Of a stretch of 64,000 nt of DNA, positions 60,305-64,000 are shown one piece after another; positions within the stretch are counted from its first letter, which is position 1; the number at the start of each line of letters is the position of its first letter. The stretch covers positions 5,394,001 to 5,458,000 of the forward strand of contig NZ_VIWU01000001.1 of NCBI RefSeq assembly GCF_007994075.1, written 5' to 3'. The translations under genes and the position numbers were made by a program. Under the pieces are notes generated by a model. That model did no database searches, had not been told where the DNA came from, and saw only the letters and a list, made by a program, of their open reading frames with translations. The stretch is from Pseudonocardia hierapolitana. GTDB lineage: Bacteria; Actinomycetota; Actinomycetes; Mycobacteriales; Pseudonocardiaceae.

Positions 60305-60331
60305 GGTCCCTCACGATCTACGGTCCTCGGC

Positions 60332-61255
60332 ATGCTTCGCAGCACCCTGCTGGCAGCGGCCCGGTCGGGCGCTGTGCGCGCCGCCGTCGAGGCCGGGCCG
60401 TTCGATCCGCTGGTCGATCGCTTCGTCGCCGGCACGACCGTCGACGCGGCGATCGCCGCGGCACGCACGATCACAGCAGACCGGTACGTCACGATCGACC
60501 ATCTCGGCGAGGACACCACCGACCGTGCCCGGGCCGACGCGAACGTCGCGGCGTACCGGATGCTGCTGCAACGCCTGGGCGCCGAGGGGCTCGCCGACCG
60601 GGTCGAGGTGTCGGTGAAGCTGTCGGCCTTCGGGCAGCGGCTCCCCCGGGACGGCGAGAAGATCGCGCTGGATTCGGCACGGCACGTGTGCGAGGCCGCG
60701 GCCGCGGTGGGCACCACCGTCACGGTCGACATGGAGGACCACACCACGACCGACGCCACCCTGACCACCGTCGGCGACCTGCGGCTGGACTTCCCGTGGG
60801 TGGGAGCGGTGCTGCAGTCGCAGCTGCGTCGCACCGAGGCGGACTGCCGTGACCTGGCCGGCGCGGGCTCCCGCGTGCGGCTGTGCAAGGGCGCCTACGA
60901 CGAGCCGGAGTCGGTGGCCTACCGGAGCGCCGCCGACGTCGACCTGTCGTACGTCCGGTGCCTCAAGATCCTGATGGCGGGCGAGGGCCTGCCGATGGTG
61001 GCGACGCACGATCCGCGGCTGGTGGCGATCGCCCGCCACCTCGCGCAGCGGTACGAGCGCTCCGTCGACGACTACGAGCTCCAGATGCTGTACGGCGTCC
61101 GCCCCCGCGCCCAGACCGACCTGGCCGCACGCGGGCTGCGGGTGCGCGTCTACCTGCCCTACGGCACCGAGTGGTTCGGGTACTTCATGCGCCGGCTCGC
61201 AGAGCGTCCGGCGAACGTGGCGTTCTTCGCACGGTCAATGCTGACGCGAGGCTGA
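60332..61255 (+). CDS. putA: Proline dehydrogenase (monofunctional)
   Basis: A 307-residue FAD proline dehydrogenase barrel. Conserved parts include VEVSVKLSAFGQ, VTVDMEDHTTTD, RLCKGAYDEPESVAY and the C-terminal RVYLPYGTEWFGYFMRRLAERPANVAF with the substrate-binding Arg pair and Tyr. It oxidises proline to pyrroline-5-carboxylate at the membrane, passing electrons to the quinone pool. Monofunctional ProDH with separate PruA is the usual Gram-positive form. A permease gene follows after 10 bp. Confidence 0.95.
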   Translation: MLRSTLLAAARSGAVRAAVEAGPFDPLVDRFVAGTTVDAAIAAARTITADRYVTIDHLGEDTTDRARADANVAAYRMLLQRLGAEGLADRVEVSVKLSAFGQRLPRDGEKIALDSARHVCEAAAAVGTTVTVDMEDHTTTDATLTTVGDLRLDFPWVGAVLQSQLRRTEADCRDLAGAGSRVRLCKGAYDEPESVAYRSAADVDLSYVRCLKILMAGEGLPMVATHDPRLVAIARHLAQRYERSVDDYELQMLYGVRPRAQTDLAARGLRVRVYLPYGTEWFGYFMRRLAERPANVAFFARSMLTRG

Positions 61256-61265
61256 GGAGGAGACC

Positions 61266-62678
61266 TTGTCCGCACCGATGAACGCGTTGCTGCGGCGAAA
61301 GCCGATCGAACAGATCGACGAGGAACCGAGCGGTCTGCAACGGACGCTCGGGCTGTGGCAGCTCACTGCGATCGGAATCGGCGGCATCATCGGGGCGGGC
61401 ATCTTCTCGCTCGCCGGCGTCGTCGCCAACGAGAAGGCCGGTCCGGCCGTCGTCATCTCCTTCCTCGTCGCCGGTGTCGCAAGTGCCGCGGCGGCGTTCT
61501 CCTACGCCGAGTTCGCCGGGCTCATTCCGAGGGCGGGCTCGGCCTACACGTACGGCTACGTGGTGCTCGGGGAGTTCGCCGCGTGGTTCATCGGCTGGGA
61601 CCTGCTGCTGGAGTACACCGCGATCGTCTCCGTCGTCGCGATCGGGATATCCGGCTACCTGGGTGAGCTGCTGAGCTACCTCGGCGTGTCGCTGCCGGCC
61701 TGGATGCTGGGTGCGCCGGGGACGGAGCCCGACGGAGTGGCGCCGGGAACGTACGTCGTGGACCTGTTCGCCGCGCTGCTCTGTCTGCTGATCGCATTCG
61801 TGCTGACCCGCGGGATGCGTAGCGCTGCCCGTTTCGAGACGTCCCTCGTCTACCTCAAGGTGGCCGTCGTCCTGCTGGTCATCTGCGTCGGTGTCTTCCA
61901 CATCAACACGGAGAACTACGACCCGTTCGCCCCGTTCGGGCTGACGGGCGCGTTCGCCGGTGCCGCGGTCGTCTTCTTCGCCGTCTTCGGCTACGACGCG
62001 ATGAGCACGGCGGCCGAGGAGTCGAAGGACTCGCAGAAGCACATGCCGAAAGCGATCATCTACTCGCTGGCGATCTCGATGGTGCTCTACGTGCTCGCCT
62101 GTCTGGTGCTCACCGGGATGGTCAACTACGCGGACATCAACACCGACGCACCGTTCTCGGTAGCGTTCGCCGATGTCGGACTGCCGCTCCTCGGGGCGAT
62201 CATCGCCGGGGGAGCGATCCTCGGCATCCTGACGGTGTTGTTCACGTTCCTCATGGGTGCTGCGCGCGTCGGGTACGCGATGAGCCGTGACGGGCTGCTA
62301 CCACAGTGGATGTCCGCAACGGACCCCGTTCACCGCCAGCCCACGCGGATCACGTGGACCCTCGGGGCCGTCGCGGCTGTGATTGCCGGGTTCCTGCCCA
62401 TCGGCGACGCCGCCGAGTTGACGAACATCGGCATCCTGCTCGCGTTCATCGTCGTGTGCATCTCGGTGATCGTGCTGCGCTACCGCCGGCCCGACCTGCC
62501 GCGGTCGTTCCGCTGCCCGGGGATGCCCGTGGTGCCCGCGATCGGCGTGGTGTTCTCGATCTGGCTGATCAGCTTCCTCGAGCCGCTCACCTATCTGCGA
62601 TTCGCAGGCTGGTTCCTGCTCGGGCTGCTCATCTACTTCTTCTACAGCCGGCGCAATTCGCTGCTCGGCCGCCGCTGA
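61266..62678 (+). CDS. APC-family amino acid permease
   Basis: A 470-residue permease with 12 predicted helices: TAIGIGGIIGAGIFSLAG in helix 1, SYAEFAGLIPRAGSAYTYGYV in helix 3, FFAVFGYDAMSTAAEESKD near residue 235. It belongs to the cationic amino acid transporter (CAT/YfnA-like) group. The TTG at 61266 has GGAGGAGACC just upstream; the ATG at 61278 is an alternative. Its close spacing to putA suggests that it imports proline or a related amino acid for the pathway. A strong hairpin follows. Confidence 0.92.
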   Translation: MSAPMNALLRRKPIEQIDEEPSGLQRTLGLWQLTAIGIGGIIGAGIFSLAGVVANEKAGPAVVISFLVAGVASAAAAFSYAEFAGLIPRAGSAYTYGYVVLGEFAAWFIGWDLLLEYTAIVSVVAIGISGYLGELLSYLGVSLPAWMLGAPGTEPDGVAPGTYVVDLFAALLCLLIAFVLTRGMRSAARFETSLVYLKVAVVLLVICVGVFHINTENYDPFAPFGLTGAFAGAAVVFFAVFGYDAMSTAAEESKDSQKHMPKAIIYSLAISMVLYVLACLVLTGMVNYADINTDAPFSVAFADVGLPLLGAIIAGGAILGILTVLFTFLMGAARVGYAMSRDGLLPQWMSATDPVHRQPTRITWTLGAVAAVIAGFLPIGDAAELTNIGILLAFIVVCISVIVLRYRRPDLPRSFRCPGMPVVPAIGVVFSIWLISFLEPLTYLRFAGWFLLGLLIYFFYSRRNSLLGRR

Positions 62679-62692
62679 ACCATCGATCGCCG

Positions 62693-62731
62693 TTCGGCCG
62701 CCCGCGGACGCGTTCCGCGGGCGGCCGAACA
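62693..62731 (+). terminator. Terminator after the putA-permease operon
   Basis: A perfect 17-bp stem (62693-62709 with 62715-62731) and a 5-nt loop, starting 15 bp after the permease stop. GC-rich without a clear T-run. Confidence 0.85.
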
Positions 62732-62811
62732 GCTGAGCAGCGTCAGTCGTCGCCGGCGCCGGGCGCTGTGGCACCGGAAATGCAGCCCGCTATGGCACCT
62801 GCTCCGGGGGG

Positions 62812-63255
62812 TCAGGGGATCCGCAGTTCGAAGACCGCCACCCGGTCGGCGATCCCGGCGAACTCGTCGGGATCGCCGACCTTCACGAGCCCGAGGCGCA
62901 CGAAGAACGGGACGCCGTGCGGCACCTCGGTGGGGAAGGCGTGCACGACGGTGCGGCGCAGCTTGGGGTCGGTGACCTCGGACAGCGCGACGCGTTGCCT
63001 GCGCCGCCCGTAGGCCAGCTCGCCCGTGCCCGCGGCGCGGACGTTGCGGGCCCAGTCCGACTGCGGCAGCGCCGCGATCACGTACCGGCGGCCGTCGACC
63101 GTCAGCGGCGAGACCGGCGTCGGTCGTGGGGCGCCCGAGGCGCGGCCCGGCACGGTGAGCACGTGGATCGTGCCGAGCTGCAATCCCAGCCGCTGCAGGA
63201 GCCTGACCAGGCGGTTCACGGTCGGGAGCCAGCGGGGGAGCGTGTGCGTTGCCAC
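62812..63255 (-). CDS. Deazaflavin-dependent nitroreductase family protein (DDN-like)
   Basis: A 147-residue split-barrel protein of the F420-dependent Ddn/FDOR-A type: TIHVLTVPGRASGAPRPTPVSPLTVDGRRYVIAALPQSDWARNVRAAG, then VALSEVTDPKLRR. Members use reduced F420 to reduce quinones, nitroimidazoles or other compounds. It starts at GTG 63255, 52 bp from the divergent MarR gene, which likely controls it. F420 use matches an actinobacterial host. Confidence 0.88.
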   Translation of the reverse strand: MATHTLPRWLPTVNRLVRLLQRLGLQLGTIHVLTVPGRASGAPRPTPVSPLTVDGRRYVIAALPQSDWARNVRAAGTGELAYGRRRQRVALSEVTDPKLRRTVVHAFPTEVPHGVPFFVRLGLVKVGDPDEFAGIADRVAVFELRIP

Positions 63256-63264
63256 CGCAATCCC

Positions 63265-63315
63265 TTCGATCGTCGAAATGATTCGCCCTCACGCTAGACT
63301 CTTTCGAGTGTCGAA
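63265..63315. promoter_or_regulatory. Two TTCGA-N3-TCGAA operators in the MarR/nitroreductase gap
   Basis: TTCGATCGTCGAA (63265-63277) and TTCGAGTGTCGAA (63303-63315) are two copies of the same 13-bp palindrome, 38 bp centre to centre. The second covers the GTG start codon of the MarR gene. This is a clear self-regulation layout. Confidence 0.8.
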
Positions 63316-63799
63316 GCAATCAGCGGTGGAACGGGCGGCAAGGGCGGCGGCCGAGTTCGGCGGTGCCGCGGACGCCGTGGACGCCGCGGCCGCCGACGTG
63401 TTCGGCATCAACCGCACCGACCTGCGGATCCTCGGCGTCGTGATGGACGGGCCGCTGACCGCGGGGCAGGTCGCCGCCGCGGTGCACCTGAGCCCCGCGG
63501 CCGCCACGACCGCCATCCAGCGGCTCGTCGCGCGTGGGTACCTCACCCGCGAGCCGGACCCGGAGGACCGCAGGCGCGCCGTCGTCGCGCCCACCGCGTC
63601 AGCGCGCGAGCTGGCCGAGCGGATCTACGGGCCGGTCGGGGAGGCCGGGGCGGCGCAGATGCACTGCTGGAGTGCGGCCGAGCTGGAGCTGATCGCCGAC
63701 TTCCTGGAGCGGGGCCGGGCCATGCAACTCGCCCACGCGGCGCGGATCCGAGAGCTCGCAGCCCAGCCCGGCGGAGGTCGTGCGATCTCTCAGGAGTAG
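63308..63799 (+). CDS. MarR-family transcriptional regulator
   Basis: A 163-residue winged-helix regulator: NRTDLRILGVVMDGPLTAGQVAAAVHLSPAAATTAIQRLVARGYLTREPDPEDRRRAVV at about 36-95, with the DxR wing, flanked by dimerisation helices. It probably senses an aromatic or oxidised compound and represses the divergent nitroreductase. The GTG at 63308 lies in the centre of an operator copy. Its stop overlaps the convergent gene by 10 bp. Confidence 0.92.
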   Translation: MSKQSAVERAARAAAEFGGAADAVDAAAADVFGINRTDLRILGVVMDGPLTAGQVAAAVHLSPAAATTAIQRLVARGYLTREPDPEDRRRAVVAPTASARELAERIYGPVGEAGAAQMHCWSAAELELIADFLERGRAMQLAHAARIRELAAQPGGGRAISQE

Positions 63800-64000
63800 G
63801 TGCCGTACACGCGCGTGGGCTCGACGAGCACGGCCACCCGGCCCTCCTCGCGCATGACGCGGTCGTAGGTGTCCCAGTCGTCGTGGGTGCCGCCCGCGCC
63901 GGTGAACACCGCCCGCAGCAGCAACCGCAGGCCTTCGGCGTCGATACCGTCGGCGGGGTCGTCGGGACCGATCAGCTCGCTCGTGCCCTCGACGCCGACC
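63790..64000 (-). CDS. PPOX-class F420-dependent enzyme, cut at window end
   Basis: The last 69 residues of a PPOX-class putative F420-dependent protein. It reads VGVEGTSELIGPDDPADG, GLRLLLRAVFTGAGGTHDDWDTYDRVMREEGRVAVLVEPTRVYG, then stop. The GxHxDWxEYxxAM-like motif and the final PTRVYG are typical of the C-terminus of this family. The 5-prime end is outside the window. Together with the DDN-like gene it makes a small F420-type locus around the MarR regulator. Confidence 0.75.
   Translation of the reverse strand, partial: VGVEGTSELIGPDDPADGIDAEGLRLLLRAVFTGAGGTHDDWDTYDRVMREEGRVAVLVEPTRVYGTYS

Overview
The window is about 64 kb of very GC-rich chromosome from an actinobacterium, most likely a member of the Pseudonocardiaceae. 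The evidence is the codon use with frequent GTG starts, the actinobacterial rRNA operon and leader, F420/deazaflavin-type enzymes, a 180-kDa-type NAD-glutamate dehydrogenase, and a gene order from an SSB-like protein to a truncated haemoglobin that I recall from Mycobacterium tuberculosis (Rv2478c to Rv2470). Family assignment is inference from memory; no search was run.

Left part (1-12 kb): a truncated LuxR-type ATPase regulator, a Bcr/CflA drug exporter and an aldo/keto reductase whose promoters share a 63-bp block, a tRNA-Arg, an ACT-domain malic enzyme, a relic of a VapBC-like toxin-antitoxin pair, and a compact D-amino-acid use cassette (DauR-like regulator, MHS transporter, PLP D-amino-acid dehydratase, RidA). 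A truncated GPP34-type gene and a soluble Ser/Thr kinase follow.

Catabolic island (12-19.5 kb): an FAD aromatic hydroxylase with a broken fumarylacetoacetate hydrolase behind it, facing an IclR regulator and a tightly coupled ABC uptake operon (lipoprotein, two permeases, ATPase) that ends in a benzoylformate-decarboxylase-like ThDP enzyme. Together they look like uptake and breakdown of an aromatic or 2-oxo acid, substrate unknown.

Middle (19.5-36.5 kb): an HTH-methyltransferase-specificity fusion with a degenerate catalytic motif, divergent from a PP2C phosphatase; a class I methyltransferase; a CopD-CtaG membrane fusion; then a complete 16S-23S-5S operon with promoter, leader and a strong terminator. 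SSB-like protein, EttA and a 1070-residue low-complexity protein follow.

Conserved block and beyond (36.7-50.9 kb): NAD-glutamate dehydrogenase, thioesterase, conserved hypothetical, alpha-glucosidase and GlbO-type globin; then MscS channel, prolyl oligopeptidase, small hypotheticals, and a MocR regulator facing a flavin-binding protein.

Right part (50.9-64 kb): a FadR-type regulator with a clear self-operator controlling a putative four-carbon sugar-acid operon (dehydrogenase, SDR, DUF1537 kinase) coupled to a secreted glycoside hydrolase; a proline catabolism cluster (pruA, PucR regulator, putA, APC permease) interrupted by an ArsR/AHSA1 module; and a MarR regulator between two F420/flavin-type enzymes, the last one cut by the window end. 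Two convergent gene junctions (22.2 and 42.5 kb) carry the same GCGAGTC-based 20-22-bp repeat.
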